DNA of 64,000 nucleotides from Aspidiotus rigidus (Eukaryota; Arthropoda; Insecta; Hemiptera; Diaspididae), in assembly GCA_035079385.1 (NCBI GenBank), contig JAVHKY010000025.1:17582501-17646500 (forward strand). Reading direction: 5' to 3'. A program made the position numbers and the translations under genes. The notes beneath the pieces are model-generated. The model did not search any database. It worked only from the letters and a program-made list of their open reading frames with translations, and was not told the DNA's origin. The first letter of the stretch is position 1; each line of letters begins with the position of its first letter. This document shows positions 9,991 through 23,520 of this stretch, piece by piece.

Positions 9991-12480
9991 AATTATTGCG
10001 GGTTGACACCGACATGGTTCATTGAGAAGAACTATGTATTAGAAAATTGTTTTTCTTTCCTCCTCCCCCCCCCCCCTCCTCCTCTTGAATATTTTCCTCG
10101 TGAAAGCACAAATAAATGAAACATAGATTAATTTACCCCTTGGAGTTCGGATTTTAGGAGCTCGTAATCAACAGCTCCCACCCAAATCCCGTTTCTTTCG
10201 CCTTATCATCTCCATCATCGAATCCGGCAGCTTCCTCAATTAGGTTACTAATATTACTCATCGTTCCTTTATCAAAGTTTCTTCGTAGCTCCGCGACTTC
10301 GCGCTAATGCATGAAGACAATTGTGTAAAGTTTTCGACAATATAAGAGGAAGATAATGCGTCTCATTATTCGTCTCGAATGTATTCATTATCGACCTCAC
10401 AGTCTGCGAGGAAGTCTCGAAACATAAACGAATACGTATTTTAATTTCATTTTCTAATTTAGATACCATTATGTAAACCGGCGAACAGCGGACGAAGTGG
10501 GGTAGAGAGAACCTCCTTGATGATGAAAGTCTGTCAAGTTCCTACAGTCAGCCGCCACCGCAGATCTATAATATTTCGAAATAGGTGCCATTTACCAAAA
10601 TTATACCGACGTTATCGTCTTTTTACTTTCTTCTCCGCAGGTAGAAGAAAAATTAAGTTACGTACACGAATGGAACACAAAAATGATAATTTAAAAAGTT
10701 TTTTATCATTCGAAAGAAGACTAACGAAGAATAATTTTTACTTTTAGAAGTTGTGCGCGGTACGAAAGAAACCTCTTCCGAATACTTTTCGACGAAAATA
10801 TGAAATGAAAAATCGCTAATATAGTAATTTGCATTATTGAATATTTTTAGGGGTAGAAAGTTTTATAATCATTTTTTGAAAGCGTAAAAAGAAGAGCTCG
10901 CGCTTTGAATTACGAACGAGAGGGACGAGATTGAACGATGTTTTTTGAAGCATCGCCGATTCTGATCGACCGTTTGATACGCTCGATGCTCGCCTGCAAA
11001 GTTTTCCAAAGGATAATGAGGTGCTTTAAATCGCGGTATTTATGATGGCTTTCGAAAAGTTCGGCGCGGGGAGAATCGCCACAATCGCGCGAATATACGC
11101 GAACGTGTTTTTCATTTTCGGTATTATCCGGATTAAATCTTATTGGAATTTAATGATCCGATTACGGGCGTTGAAAACATACGATTATTGTCATTCGGTA
11201 TTTTCAGTGGCGGCGACCAGCCACCCATATTTTGAGGTGAGTCCACTCAAAAACAATAATAAGCGCGTCTCCGCTGAAGCTGCTCTGTTCCTCTCCCTGC
11301 GTTCGGAATACCGCAGTGCTACCCTATATAGCATCTCGAGTGTTCTTTGTGATGTCAAGTAGAGAATGTAATGTACGAGAGTGCAGCAGCATTTTCGCCC
11401 TCTCTGTGTACACAAAACACAAGATAGTCTGCTGATTATTCGCTGACTTTGTTAATCTATTCGTACCCGCGCGTTTCCTTTTCATTAAAGGCACGCCTTT
11501 AGAGTTCATAAGACTAATTGATAGTCTCAAAGAGATTGGGGTGTACGACATACATATACGCTGCCTAAAACAGGTCCATGTTGCTCTCGTAAATATACAC
11601 GCTTGATTAAAGCTTATATGAGTTGACAACAAGGATACAGACGTAATATACGAATTTGGACGTCGGTCGTCGAACCAATGAAAATTTCAAGAAGCTCGGA
11701 CCAAATATATATAGCGTGCGATATTTTCTCGTTTTTTTTTTTAGAAAATAATTTGCGGCGAGGATATTTTTGTTGCGAAAAAGGCCACTGTTAATCCCCA
11801 GTATTTTGCGGCAGTTTTGTGGATTTGAAGTATGAGTAAATAAACATTTTTTCCCTTTTCGATCTGGTTGGTGCTGCAACTCGACGACCTTCTTCCACGT
11901 ATGTATGAAGTTTTCCTCCAGCCCCATGCTCGACGGTTCAATTTCGAACGTTCGCGATGACGCTAAATAAGCGACGCCGAGAGTTATAAATGTATAACGT
12001 TATACCGATTTGATTTCCTCGTAAATTATATCATTTAGAAACGGCACGTCACTACGTTTGTCGTTTGACACTAAAATGCAAAACGGAAATTTCATTCGCG
12101 AGTACTCGCAAGAGGTGTCAAAAAATGTGTCGGCGAATCCGCCGGCTGACGGGTGACGCGGTGCCCGCTGTTGCGGTTTCGGGAAATTCATCATTCATTT
12201 TTCGTGCCACGATGTGTATATATTTGAAGGAGAAAGAGCGCGAATATTTTATTCTGCGATTTTTTCGCGATCGCCGATGCACAAGTTTTCAATTCGACGA
12301 CAGTACGACAAAAAATGCGATTTGAAGCATTTTCGAGTCTTGCGTCGAGAATTTTGACGAGCAAAGAGAGTGATGGGGTTTTTTTCAAATTAGGCGAATC
12401 GACGGAAGGAGGCAATTTGGTTTATCGTAGCTTTCAGGCAGTCTAGAATTGATCAAGTCCTCGAGCGAGCCTCGAAGAAA
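9991..12480. other. Gene-free stretch
   Basis: No supported coding region. A splice-like pair surrounds a 29-nt segment near 11211-11239 but it is too short and unmatched to call. The overlapping short open frames at 11042-12415 have no recognised similarity. Confidence 0.4.
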
Positions 12481-13060
12481 CGTCTTCAACGGCAACTACA
12501 GGGGAACAAATCGAAATAGATGTCAAACTTTGACTCGTGTCGGAGCAACCCAAAGAATCATGTCGACTCGCTATTTCGACCAAGTTCGATTTAGTTCCGT
12601 TCAACTTCGACTGTAAATTGACACAAAATGACTGGAAGTTGGTTCAAAATAGACCGCTTCTTCCCTTTGTGCGAGGCTGTTTTCAGTGACTCTAGTGTGA
12701 TCTCGCTTATTTGTATAACAAGTCACCGCCGCAATCGTTCTGTATCTCGTGGGCCTCCAATTATGACGGGTTTTCACCGTCGACTCATCGTCCAAGTCGA
12801 AATTGAGTGATTCCCTCCTGGTATTGTAGGTTGGTGTCGACACAAAATTGACGTCAGTATTGGGTCAATTGTGCGTCATTCATCAGCAGAAGACTTGCAA
12901 TCGACGTCGAAATTTCGTAGATCTTGAGCGCACCACTTTGTAGGGGTCTCATAATCGGGGTCAAAAATTTGTCGACTTCTGGTATTTGATTTTAATAACG
13001 ACTAGAAATTGACTTCAAACATTGTTGTACCGGGCAAACATAATTAAGATTTTCAACCGT
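12481..13060. repeat. Degenerate satellite patch
   Basis: Scattered AAATCGA, GTCGACTC, CAATCGACGTCGAAATT and AATTGACTTC motifs are at lower density than in the main arrays. Confidence 0.45.
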
Positions 13061-13337
13061 CATCGTTGTACAGGCGCGGATCCATAAGGGAGGGGAGTTG
13101 AAAGAAATTCCTCCACCCCTCTCCTAAGCTTATGAAAAATAACAAAGATTTCAAATTCTAATGCAGAAAAAGGTCGTACAGTCTCATCGTTCCCACGATT
13201 CCCTCCTCCTCCTCCCTAAAACAGTGAAACGGAGAAAATGGAGAATTTTGGACTCAGAAAGGTTCAACGGTTCCAAAAGTTTTTGTTCCCCACCTAAAAT
13301 GCCCGTCTGATTCTGCTCTTGATTATATGTAATCATA

Positions 13338-13508
13338 ACTACGCATTCTGTCTGCGAGTAGCAAAGTTATCAAACACCCACAACTCGTCGAGGGTTGGCT
13401 GTGCATCGACTCTAGATCGGTGTCGATTTGAGGTCGATTCAAGGTCACTCCCTTGTAGCATTCTACTTGTTTGCTGACTTTGCTACTCGCAGACAGAATG
13501 CGTAGTAA
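13338..13508. mobile_element. Short TIR element (MITE) with ACGCATTCTGTCTGCGAGTAG ends
   Basis: The left end ACTACGCATTCTGTCTGCGA is the exact inverse of the right end TCGCAGACAGAATGCGTAGT; the match continues through GTAGCAAAGT. The element is about 170 bp. Related ends occur at 9366, 33435-33475, 40650-40680 and 62670-62700, in several cases next to satellite. The sequence to its left, from about 13295, is shared with 40610. Confidence 0.75.
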
Positions 13509-13719
13509 TAATTATACAGCAAAGGCTATTCAGAAACTTACTGAGCAATATTTTAGTCCAGACAATGTGAACATCGATTTTCAATGGAAATTAAAACCTA
13601 ATAGCAAGTGTCGATTCATTTTTTTAGTCGATTCTAGAACCATAGTAAGTTGTGCGCTCAAAACCTACGTAATTTTGATGTCGATTGCTAGTCTTCTACT
13701 GATGAATGAAATATGATTG

Positions 13720-14320
13720 ACCAAAAATCGACTCGAGATTGACTCCCAAGTTGCATCGATTTGAAGTCGATCGCATACATTCTCAGAGACTATAAATCGA
13801 CTTGAAATCGACCTGACAGAGCAGTGAAATTTAGTTCGATAAAAAATTTTGAGAAGTCGACTCGAGATCGATTTCGATTCAAGGTCGATTCGAAACTGAC
13901 CAAGATACATTCCCAAAGAACACAAATCGATTTAAAATCGACCCAACAGAGCAGTCAATTTTAGGTCGATAAAAAATTAAGAGAAGTCAACTCGAAATCG
14001 ACTCAAGATTGACGTCGATTAAAAGTCGACCAGCATACATTCTTAGAGACCACAAATCGACTTGACATCCACTTAATACGGCAGTCGATTTTAGGTCGAA
14101 TTGAAATCGATTCTATGTCGACGTCGATTTGATAAATTCGCAGAAAATTAAAAATCGACTCGTAATCGACCGAACAGAGCAGCAGGTGTTAAGTCGATTA
14201 GAAATTTGAAAATATCGACTCGAGTTCGATTGCAGATCGACTCCAAATTAAAGTCGACCTGCACACAATCTTAGACACTGCAGATTGAATTGAAATCGAC
14301 CCTACAGTAGATTTTAGGTG
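13720..14320 (-). repeat. Dimeric GTCGAT satellite array, minus orientation
   Basis: Alternating half-units carry ATACATTC..AGAGACTACAAATCGACTTG and ATACATTCCCAAAGAACACAAATCG. They are separated by GAGCAGTCAATTTTAGGTCG and AAAAAATTTTGAGAAGTCGACTCG phrases. This is the reverse complement of the unit at 44640-47400. Confidence 0.8.
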
Positions 14321-14324
14321 ATAA

Positions 14325-14690
14325 AAATTCTAACAGGGAATCTTTTGAAAAAGAAGTCCTCCGTCCGACGGCAAAGTTCGGAGCTAGAAAATTTTCCAAG
14401 TCCCCCTCCTATCATATATTGCTTGGGACGGAGCCTGTGCCGTCATAGTTTAATGAAGTCATACATTAACCTTGTGACGTCACAATCTGATGACGTCATA
14501 GATCGGTTTTTTTCAGGTGCCTTCCTATTATATGTATAACTTCACAATCCGGGCCTGTGACGTCACAATTTGATGACAAGTCAACCTTGTGACGTCATAA
14601 TCTACATTTTTCAGATATCACGTGCCCCATAAAACTGGTTTGCTGCCATCCCTCGTTTTACTCCTTCAAAGAACTCGTGAGTTTTTTGGT
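14325..14690 (+). mobile_element. MITE copy of the AACAGGG...CCTGTT family
   Basis: The left end TCTAACAGGGAATC is followed by GTCCTCCGTCCGACGGC. Internal units of the form CCTCCTATCATATATTGCTTGG and GTGACGTCACAATCTGATGACG follow. The right end is CCCCATAAAACTGGTTTGCTGCC. The same module in inverse orientation is at 38270-38520, and both abut satellite at TAGATTTTAGGT. Confidence 0.55.
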
Positions 14691-16915
14691 GAAGTCGACT
14701 GGAAATCGACTCCAGACGAACGTCGATTTGAGGTCAATTTTATCAATACTTTAGTACCTATTGATGATAAGTTTTTCAATGAGGTAGATCTGAATAAGAA
14801 TCGTGGCCTAGCCAGAAAATTTTTCTTAGTAGGAGTTTGAAGAGAAAGTAGGTGAAAATCAATTTTACAAAAAATATTCAGAAAATTATTCAAAATAAAT
14901 TGATATATTTCACGTGTCTTGGGAGGGTTCGACCCCTCAAACCTCTTTCTCTCGCTACACCATTGGCAAACGCCATTTTACATTTTAGGCGCTCACTTCC
15001 TGTACATTTTGTAAGTAGTGCGCCTAAAATTTTTCCAATATTCATTCGATTTAAATTTTTTGTTCAATTATACGTAAAAATTATAGTGCCATATGAGGAA
15101 AGAGAGTCAGACCCAGTCTAGCAATCAGTGAGGGACTCACGTTGGTGATTCAATTGGGGATCCGAATTTCGAGTCTGCCGTCTCCCTGGACCACTGCTGG
15201 ATCCATTGTAATTTGCCGTGGGGCAGCGTTAAAAACCCCACGCCAACCAAACCAAATGGACGCACCTCAACGTTTGCTCGTCTCACACTCGAGTAATGGA
15301 ATCGACTACAGACTTTCGAATATCTTTCGACAAACTTTCCAATGGATCAAAATTTTTTCGCAACGCTCGCGGAAGAAAAAATGAAAAAAAGATGTTTGAT
15401 CTAACGCTCGATGTTTCGGACTACAACAAATAAATAAATAATCGTGAGCTAACGACCAAAGAAAGATTAAAGCTTTCGCATACGAGTCCTGCATATCACA
15501 CGTATACTGAGAACTACACAATTAAGTTTCAATAGACTTAATTGCGTGCTTTATTTCTTTTTTGAAAAAAAAAAAAAAAAAAAAAAAAAAAATGAAGAAA
15601 TGAAAATACTATAACACTTTACATTCGTAATTAATGAATTGTACCATTTTTCCTCAACTCGGCAGACAGAAAATGAGGGTTCAGCATGACGTCTAACTAT
15701 GAGAAACGTTGAAAATATCCGATGTGATTTTTTCATCCCCCGTCGACAGAAAAGATTTCTTAATGAAACCAGTCATTACGCAGAAAAAAGCATTTGAGAA
15801 ACGGAGAGTGGTCAAAAATTACTTTCATTTTGCTTCAAGAAAGTTATACCAAATCGATTGATACACTCTTTATGAAAATATAGACTAGCTAAGAATGAGA
15901 GAGAAGAGTTCAAAAGAAACGACCAAATTGATGATAAAATTGGCCTAACGCTCAAGATCTTTGAACTTCTTTGTAACATTATAAATTAGAGTAAGACCCT
16001 CAGAAAAAAATACTCATTTACTCTTCTAATAATAGTGCTCAGAGCTCAAAATTTTACAATTTCATAAACTTTGAATCGACCAATCCCGGAATAACAACTC
16101 ATTAATGAGGCAAAAATGAAAGATAAAGTCTTTTATAAAACGAACAAGTTTCCGATGAAGAGAAAATTAACTCGAAAATACTTTAGAATTGTAAATTCTT
16201 TGTAATGAACAACCTTCAGAAATTTTCCACAATTTTCAAAGCTTATAACGAACTCATCGAGATTATATTTCTACACAAAGATTGACGCGTAGGTATCTAT
16301 AAAACCAAAAATAAACGAGCTTTTTTCAGGCGGACGATTGTTACGTTCGATGACTCCGAAAATTCGAAAAAAATTTTCCATTTCTTTTCACCCGTAAATT
16401 CTACACCCAATTTCACGTATAAATCAATGACACCAAATCCTTTCCACAACTTGAACTTGTGAAGTTTTCTCAGTGATGTTAGAAGAAAGATCTCCGTGAC
16501 TTCGACAAACGGAAAATTTTTTTCGAGATAATGAATGAAAGCTGCAGAGGTAGAACTGCCATGCCATACTGTTTTATCGTTTTAACCACATCCGAAACTT
16601 TTATACGCCTTAAAGGATTTTTTTTTTCTTTTTTTTTTTAAAGTTCAATCTAGTTGACTCCTCTGCAGCTTTACATCAGTAGCTCTAATATCAAAATTGT
16701 TTCAAGTTTCCATCCCCTACGTTTACGTGTGCAATAAGAAATTTTTCGCCGAACTGATACGAGTTACGACTCGCACAGAACTTAAATTTTTCCAAGCATT
16801 CGAAGACTATACTCCAACAAAAGCCATAGTGACTTTTCCTCCTTCATGCAAGTAAGAGCTCAGCTCCCTTATCGATGAAACAAATCGACCGAGAATTTAC
16901 TTCTTCCAAGTGAAA
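14691..16915. other. Gene-free stretch with minor repeats
   Basis: It holds a short satellite-like patch (14690-14740), a possible repeat end near 14905-15260 that includes a GGTTCGACCCC box, a long A-tract near 15563-15591, and unrecognised sequence. No tRNA cloverleaf could be built. Confidence 0.35.
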
Positions 16916-17275
16916 TCGTATGATTAAACACCGACTGGTAATATAGGGTCGAAAAATATCAACTCCGCTTCGACTAAAATCGCCACACCGATTTTAAGCC
17001 AATTTCCAGTGACTCCTCCAAATTTTGATTGACCCAAAATTTACTCCTCCGTTGGGTCGAATTTCAAGTCCATTTATCGTTCTCTAAGAATGTACGCATG
17101 ACGACTTCAAATCGACGTCGATCTGGAGTCAGTTTCAATTCGATTTACCCGAAATCGACTCCAGGTCGACCTTCACTTGAGGTCAATTCAAGATCAACCA
17201 GCACACGGTCTCAAAAAACTAAAAATCGACTCGAAATAGACAAAACTCCCACGCTACCCATTTGAATTTCTTAGA
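16916..17275. repeat. Degenerate satellite patch
   Basis: The CAAATCGACGTCGATC, CGAAATCGACTCCAGGTCGACC and AAAATCGACTCGAAATAGAC motifs are family members. The patch ends at about 17275. Confidence 0.5.
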
Positions 17276-17339
17276 ATTTGATTAAATTGAACAAAACATT
17301 TAAATCAAATGGATATAAATCGAACAAAAAATTTAAATC

Positions 17340-17515
17340 CACCGGTATCACCGTGCTTCCGTGTTTTGGTCCTGCTCCTGCTGGTTCTGCTTCTGAGAGA
17401 TAGGGTTTCTCGATTGTTGCTGCTGCTCCTGCTAGATCGAGATCTCCCTCCTGTTCTGAGAGTTAGCGTTCCTCGACTGTTGCCGCTGCTCCTGCTGGTC
17501 GGTGGTCGGCGTATA
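17340..17515. repeat. Imperfect GCTGCTCCTGCT repeat
   Basis: Two copies of a unit of about 75-80 bp are present, each containing TTCTGAGAG.TAG.GTT, then CTCGA.TGTTGC, then GCTGCTCCTGCT. The leucine-rich frame it creates is a repeat artefact. Confidence 0.5.
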
Positions 17516-17900
17516 TAGCCTGAAAGATAGCCCCTTCTAGTAACTAGATATGCAATGCTTCATGCACAAATTGACGTAGCCCCTTCAATGAGCTAGATAA
17601 GCAGCGCTTTGAACATCATAGGACTCAGAACGTTCTTATCGTATACAGCTTGGAGATCCTGAAAGGTGGCCCCTTCAAGTGACTATTTCTATGTCCCTCT
17701 CCTGTCGTGTATAGCTTGGAGGTCCGCCAGCCTTAAGGTCGTATAATATATAGCTTGGAGGTTGGAATTTCTCTAATTTTCCCTCCTATCATATCTAGCT
17801 ATAAAGTCTGGATCTGCGACGTCACAATTCGGTGACGTCATAGATCTTTCAGGTCCCACATGCCCCATGAAACAGGTACCCTGATCGGAGATCGATAAGT
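17515..17900 (+). mobile_element. MITE family copy with TATAGCTTGGAGG units
   Basis: Repeated phrases TATAGCTTGGAG, GCCCCTTCAA..GAGCTAGATA and CCTATCATATCTAGC are followed by GACGTCACAATTCGGTGACG. The right end reads CCCCATGAAACAGGTACCCTG, as in the other family members. Confidence 0.55.
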
Positions 17901-20900
17901 AACATTTTCTGAAACCATATTTGAAGGGGGGAGGAGTTTGTTAAATTCTAATTGAAAACGACAGGATGTTGAATATTTCATAAAAATAATCGCACAATAG
18001 AGGATTTATTGTTACCCATATTCTGGAGCTGTGTACTAAATTGTCGAACCTGACCTCCTTCATGATGAGGCTACCTTAACAAGTGAATTTCTAAGTCCAA
18101 GAATGATACGACCAATTCAGCAGCGAGGCACCACTCAAAGTTCAACTCAAACTAACAAAATTTTAGTTCAAAATTGACGGGTCAAGAAGTTCTGTTATAC
18201 ATTTTGATAACATTGCAATCGAGTTTTCCTACAGCAACGTTTAATTCCATTCGGCATACGGTACGAATATGATTACGCAGAATTAAAATCGTTGACCGGC
18301 TGTTATAGCGTATACGAGACACGTAAATAATAATAATTAAAGGTATCCTGATACCTCAATATGGCTTAGTTTAAGCGTCGACCTCCGCTATTTACCAAAT
18401 CGCAGCCTAAAATCCAACTGATAGTCAACCCCAAAGGGTATATCCTGGTATGTTGCGCGACATTAATTCGAGATTCGAAACGAATTTCAAATTCTCGCGT
18501 TCGATTTGATATTATAATATTGTATTATAGGGGTGCCTGTACACGGTAAGATCAAATTCAAATATTGACGCTCGTTAGATAAATTGCAGAATTCTTCAAA
18601 GAGAGAGAGATTCAATAAAACTGCGTTTTGTACGAGGTCAATAAAGAGATCATTAAATGAGTTCAAATAATTTCCGAAAATATCATCCTCTCTTTCCCTC
18701 CCCCGTCTCCACACTCGTCGTACGCTCGTTTAATTTTTCGGTCAAGAAATCTCGACTCTTTCGACCAAATTATTATCTTTTTCCCTCGAATAGGAGACGC
18801 TATAAAGGCGACGCTTTTACGAACGTGTACCAATTGCTGCACTAGCAGCACGCGTACAAAGAAACCACTTCGAAGTGAAACGGATTTTCCAAATCCTATA
18901 AAACGAGAATACGTACAACAACGTCTTTATTTCTATTTCAGAATCGGCGTCTGCCTTTATTACAAGAAAATTAAAAACTCGTACGGCAATAATGTATCGA
19001 ATTCTAGACCTTTGAGAATCCGCGGCGCGCACTTTATCTAGAGCTTTCAGTATTTTTAGCGGTACGAAATTACGATGTAACATAAAATAGCGTACAATAT
19101 GTCCCTGTTTCGTACATATAAAATATAATATTTAGAATTACGTCCTTCAACCGCATATCTACGCTCGAAGTCGATCCACTTCGAATCGTAAAAAATAATA
19201 GGAGGAAAAATTTTTCAGCACTTTGCGAAATCCGTTATACGCTCGTGTGGGAATGTACCATACAGTTTTTCCAATGAATGATTTCGAAAAATACGTATCG
19301 AAAAGTAAAGATAGCGAGTTTTGTGATTCGAGACCGACCGACTGGAGAGACGTTCGACTAAAAGTTCCTCTATTCTGATCACGAAGCGCGTCGAGTTACG
19401 GAATTTAACAATGTTCGGCGTGTGTGCGCGCTGCATCACTATAGTATAATGGTTTTTCTTTCCTAATGTAGTTATTATGTTCGAACCTGTAAGAAAATGA
19501 TCCCAGAATATCGCGCAGAATAACGAACTGAACTTTTTCCTGTTGAGAGCTCGGAGCCGGGTGGCCCTCCTGCACACGTCCGATGCTTATCTCTATTGTC
19601 GAGAAAAACTTGCTGATGCATTCGCGCCTTTTCCGTAAGTCGAATATTTAGCATGCAAATAGGATATTTCTCTAGTCACTTTTCACCCTTTTCATGCATA
19701 TCGATGCTCTCTCTAGGTACTTCGTAGAACATTCGAGTTTGTCGTTTCATATACTCGCACGCGATAGAAGACGCAATACGTCTAGTATACAAGTGTGATT
19801 CTATTTCATCCTCCGGCTATTCATTCGCTATTCGAATAATTTGATATGCGCGTTTATTTCTTCCCATCTAGAAAACTCATTCTACTTACGTATCTTGTAG
19901 TTTCGCATAAATGAGTCTACGGTCAGTTAGGAGCGGTTATAGCGCGCATTTCCCACGAGAGTAATCGACAATTGCACACCCAACTTCGTACGAAGAACGG
20001 GAATTTAGATAGCTTGTTAAGACTTTGAAATCGTTGCATCGTATTTGCACCCATTTTTCGTATACCAGGATCCGCGGTGGTTGGGAATGATGAAAGAGTT
20101 GTCGATAAAAAGCTATAAACATAGTTCGGAGAAAGAGCTATGAAAGGTATGCAGAGGGGCAGACCAAAGAATCACGAGCAGAAAACTGTTGACAGAGAGT
20201 TTCTTTCGAATTGCAATTCGATAATCAAAGATAGAATCGAAATTTCTTCAAGGCCACCTTTTTTGTGTCAGGCACAGGTGGAACAGAACTCATCGTTGCA
20301 CGCGGTATTCATAGCTCTAAGGTCCCTTTTGACGCGTTGAATTTCATAGGATAAGGCCTAGCACATCCTTCTTCACAATCATCTTATGTGCCTCACCATC
20401 ATGTGTATGTATCTGTAAATTAGCTTTTTATGGTCGTTTTCATTATAGAATCGGCCGCTCGTTTTGTCTGTAGACCACTGATGGCGACTAGCCAAAGCTT
20501 GTGGTCAAACGCCCCAGTAATTTCATTAGTCGCTAGCTATTGACATCCCCCAAGCCGCTGTGGAGGCAATCCTTTCTTCCTCAGACAAAAGCCATACTGC
20601 TGAGGTGGCCACCCAGGGAACAATTGGTTTTCCAAAAGTTTTACCCATTGTACTCAACCGCGAGCGTGGTAAATAGACCTCAGGAGTGGCTGGGTCTTCC
20701 CCAATTGTAGAATCCGCAAAACTTTACCCACGAACCGTTTCTTGTCTGGGGCACTTCTTGAATAGTCCTCTGAAAAATTCTGGGTATCGTTCATTTAAGA
20801 TCTTCAGACCTTAGTCAGGACCTGGGAAGGATTTGTGTCTGCTTTTCTTTACAGCGTAAAATTAGTTTTTCTTTGCTGACTGTCTCTGTTGGGATTGAAT

Positions 20901-21900
20901 ACCCTCCTTTTCTGGATCCAGAAGGTCAGCATGTACCGTCATTCGGGCGTTGTCAAATTTTGTGAACAAGAGGGTAGTAAAAATCTGATTTTGCATCACT
21001 CATTATACAGGAGACGCCAGCAAACTCAAATGTTTTCTTTTCTTTTTTTTTTGTGACAATCATCTCAAACAATTTCGAACCCAAATTCCACGCATTATCA
21101 CACTTCTGCATTATATATTCTAGCTTCAGTTCATCTCATCAAATTGCAAACGCTTTTATTACTTAAAACTCGTGATATCCTCTCTGGCATTACCTACTCT
21201 TAACCGAAACATTGTCACTTCCAAATAATTACTGTCGTAATAAGAACGAAAATCAATTATCGCATACGGAACGAAGAGCTGACTTCCTTCCCCTTCTCGT
21301 ATTCCGGTAGAATTCCAATATAAAATGCAGAAAGTACGAGTGTAAATTGATCGAGTGTTACGTCGAAGTTTTTATGACAGCGACGTGAGTGTAGATACTA
21401 TGTTGTATAAAATATCAATTTCTATACAAACTTTTTTCGAGTTCGCAAAATACACAGACGAAGAAAATTTTATTCATTCTTTATTGAAAATACGTACAGA
21501 TATGCGTACTCCAACCGCGTACGTATGTCTTTGTGTAGGAGAAATAGAGAGTATTGTGAAAGTGAGTTGAGGGAAAGAAAAATTCTAGGCAGCACGAGTG
21601 AAGCAAAATCGATAAGCGAAGATGTTTTCAATTTCAAGATTAGAATACCGTATTGCTTCTGATTATCGTACAATTATTTGAAGGTAGCGCTTCCGAGGTC
21701 GTAGAATTCCTTCGCATCAATCTTTCTCTAGATGAGATTCACTTTTGTGTCGTTTTCCTTCTGCGATGAAACTTCAATGAGCAGCAGAAAGCAGTTGAGC
21801 GCTCGTTCGACCAGCGTATTTTGATGCACGGTCGCATCGCATCGTTTGCTTCACGTACTATTTTTGGTTGAAGACGTTGGCATTGACTTTTGAGATATTG
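17901..21900. other. Gene-free stretch
   Basis: No host exon, RNA gene or well-supported mobile element was recognised. A GC-richer segment at about 20440-20980 may be a decayed retroelement on the minus strand, but no family motif could be read. Confidence 0.35.
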
Positions 21901-21929
21901 ACAAGGTTCTGAAGAGTGAGCGAACAGAA

Positions 21930-22180
21930 GACAGAATGGTCGGGCAAAAATTGATATTCTCAGACTACTTAAATAGAAGACAATTTTTCAACAGGGAATC
22001 GGAAAAAAATGTCTTCCGTCCGGCCGGCCGGCCGGCAACCTCGAGGTCGTATCATATACAGCTTGGAGGTCGACATTTCTCTAAATCTCCCTCTTATCAT
22101 TTATATTTTTCAGATCACATGTATCCTGCCACGCCACGTTCAACTCCGTTAAAGGGCCCGTGAATTTTTATGAATAAGTA
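21930..22180 (+). mobile_element. MITE family copy
   Basis: CAACAGGGAATCGG is followed by GTCTTCCGTCCGGCCGGCC, then ATATACAGCTTGGAGGTCG. It ends with CACGTTCAACTCCGTTAAAG, matching the family's distal flank at 60330. Confidence 0.55.
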
Positions 22181-22900
22181 CACGCTTTCAAAGGAATCAG
22201 TTTGCAAGATCGTACCCAGGGGAAAGGGTGAGAGGACTGTTGTCATGACCCCTCTCCATCCAAAACTCCAACTTTATTAAAAAAAAAAAAAAAAAAAAAC
22301 ATCACCCATTGCTCCAGCGCGGGCCGACCTGTCCGTAAGAGAACTACCAGAACTAGTCGGGCAGTTTGTACGCTTTGTTGAAGTGTCTCGCTTCTTGAAC
22401 TGGGCAATGATGTGGTCGACTCAACTGCTTTTTCACTCCGCTAATACTTTCTAAGAGGGCCGAAATGAGGAGCAACGTTCAACGTAATAGTGCAAGCAAA
22501 TTAGAGCAATATTGGGGAAGAAAAAACATTTTGCTGGAGCAAACTTTTCTTTGCTGAAAATGGTTCAGGATGTGGTTCTGAACAACATACTAAAAATCCC
22601 TCGGTTTCCTCCTGGAGCTTCTTTTTTTGTAGGGGTTAGAAACCCCAAAAAATAGTTTTTCGTCCATATCACGCGAAATTGAAATTTTATTAGAAAATGT
22701 TTCAAACAAAAGTTGTTCCTCGTTAAATTTCATAACAAATAACGTATTCAATTTTCAGTCCATACCAATTAGTGTCTTTGCAAAGGCCGTTCAAAAGAAT
22801 CCCAAAACTAGTTTTTCCATATAGTATCTCACAAAATGGAAATTTTATTGAAAAATGTTTCAAACAAAAGTTGTTCCTCGTTAAATTTGCTATAAAATGA

Positions 22901-23520
22901 GTTATTCAGCCTTCAGGAGGTTCTTTTTTTGTAGGGGTTTGAACCCCCCAAGATTTAGTCTTTTGCTTATATCTTGTCTAATTGAAATGTTGCTAAAAAA
23001 TATTTCAATCAAAAGTTGTTCCTCGTTAAATTTCCTACCAATTAACGTATTCGATGGTCAGCCAAGGTAAATTAGTGCCCCGGCAAAGCCTGCAAAGGCC
23101 GTTCAAAAGATGACCAAAATCAATTTTTCCATATATTTCCCAAAATTGAAATTTTATGAAAAAATATTTCAAATAAAAGTTGTTCCTCGTTAAATTTGCT
23201 ATAAAATGAGTTATTCAGCCTTCAGGAGGTTATTTTTTTTGTAGGGGTTTGAACCCCCCAAGATTTAGTCTTTTGCTTATATCTTGTCTAATTGAAATGT
23301 TGCTAAAAAATATTTCAATCAAAAGTTGTTCCTCGTTAAATTTCCTACCAATTAACGTATTCGATGGTCAGTCAAGGTAAATTAGTGCCCCGGCAAAGCC
23401 TGCAAAGGCCGTTCAAAAGATGACCAAAATCAATTTTTCCATATATTTCCCAAAATTGAAATTTTATGAAAAAATGTTTCAAATAAAAGTTTTTCCTCGT
23501 TGAATTTCCTATCAAGTGAG
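22901..23520. repeat. Two tandem 310-bp units in the left arm
   Basis: TTATTCAGCCTTCAGGAGGT starts near 22902 and again at 23211. The intervening 310 bp is almost identical in the two copies, including CGATGGTCAGYCAAGG and GCCCCGGCAAAGCCTGC. Confidence 0.85.

Noticed and set aside
11211..11239. 29-nt microexon between TTTTCAG and GTGAGT
   Set aside because: It is too short, the encoded residues are not recognised, and such pairs occur by chance in a window of this size.
14905..15000. tRNA or tRNA-derived SINE at the GGTTCGACCCC box
   Set aside because: Only the T-arm-like box is present; no acceptor, D or anticodon arm could be paired.
17309..17518. Leucine-rich 69-aa frame as a small membrane protein
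   Set aside because: It is produced by the imperfect GCTGCTCCTGCT repeat; the other strand gives equally repetitive text.
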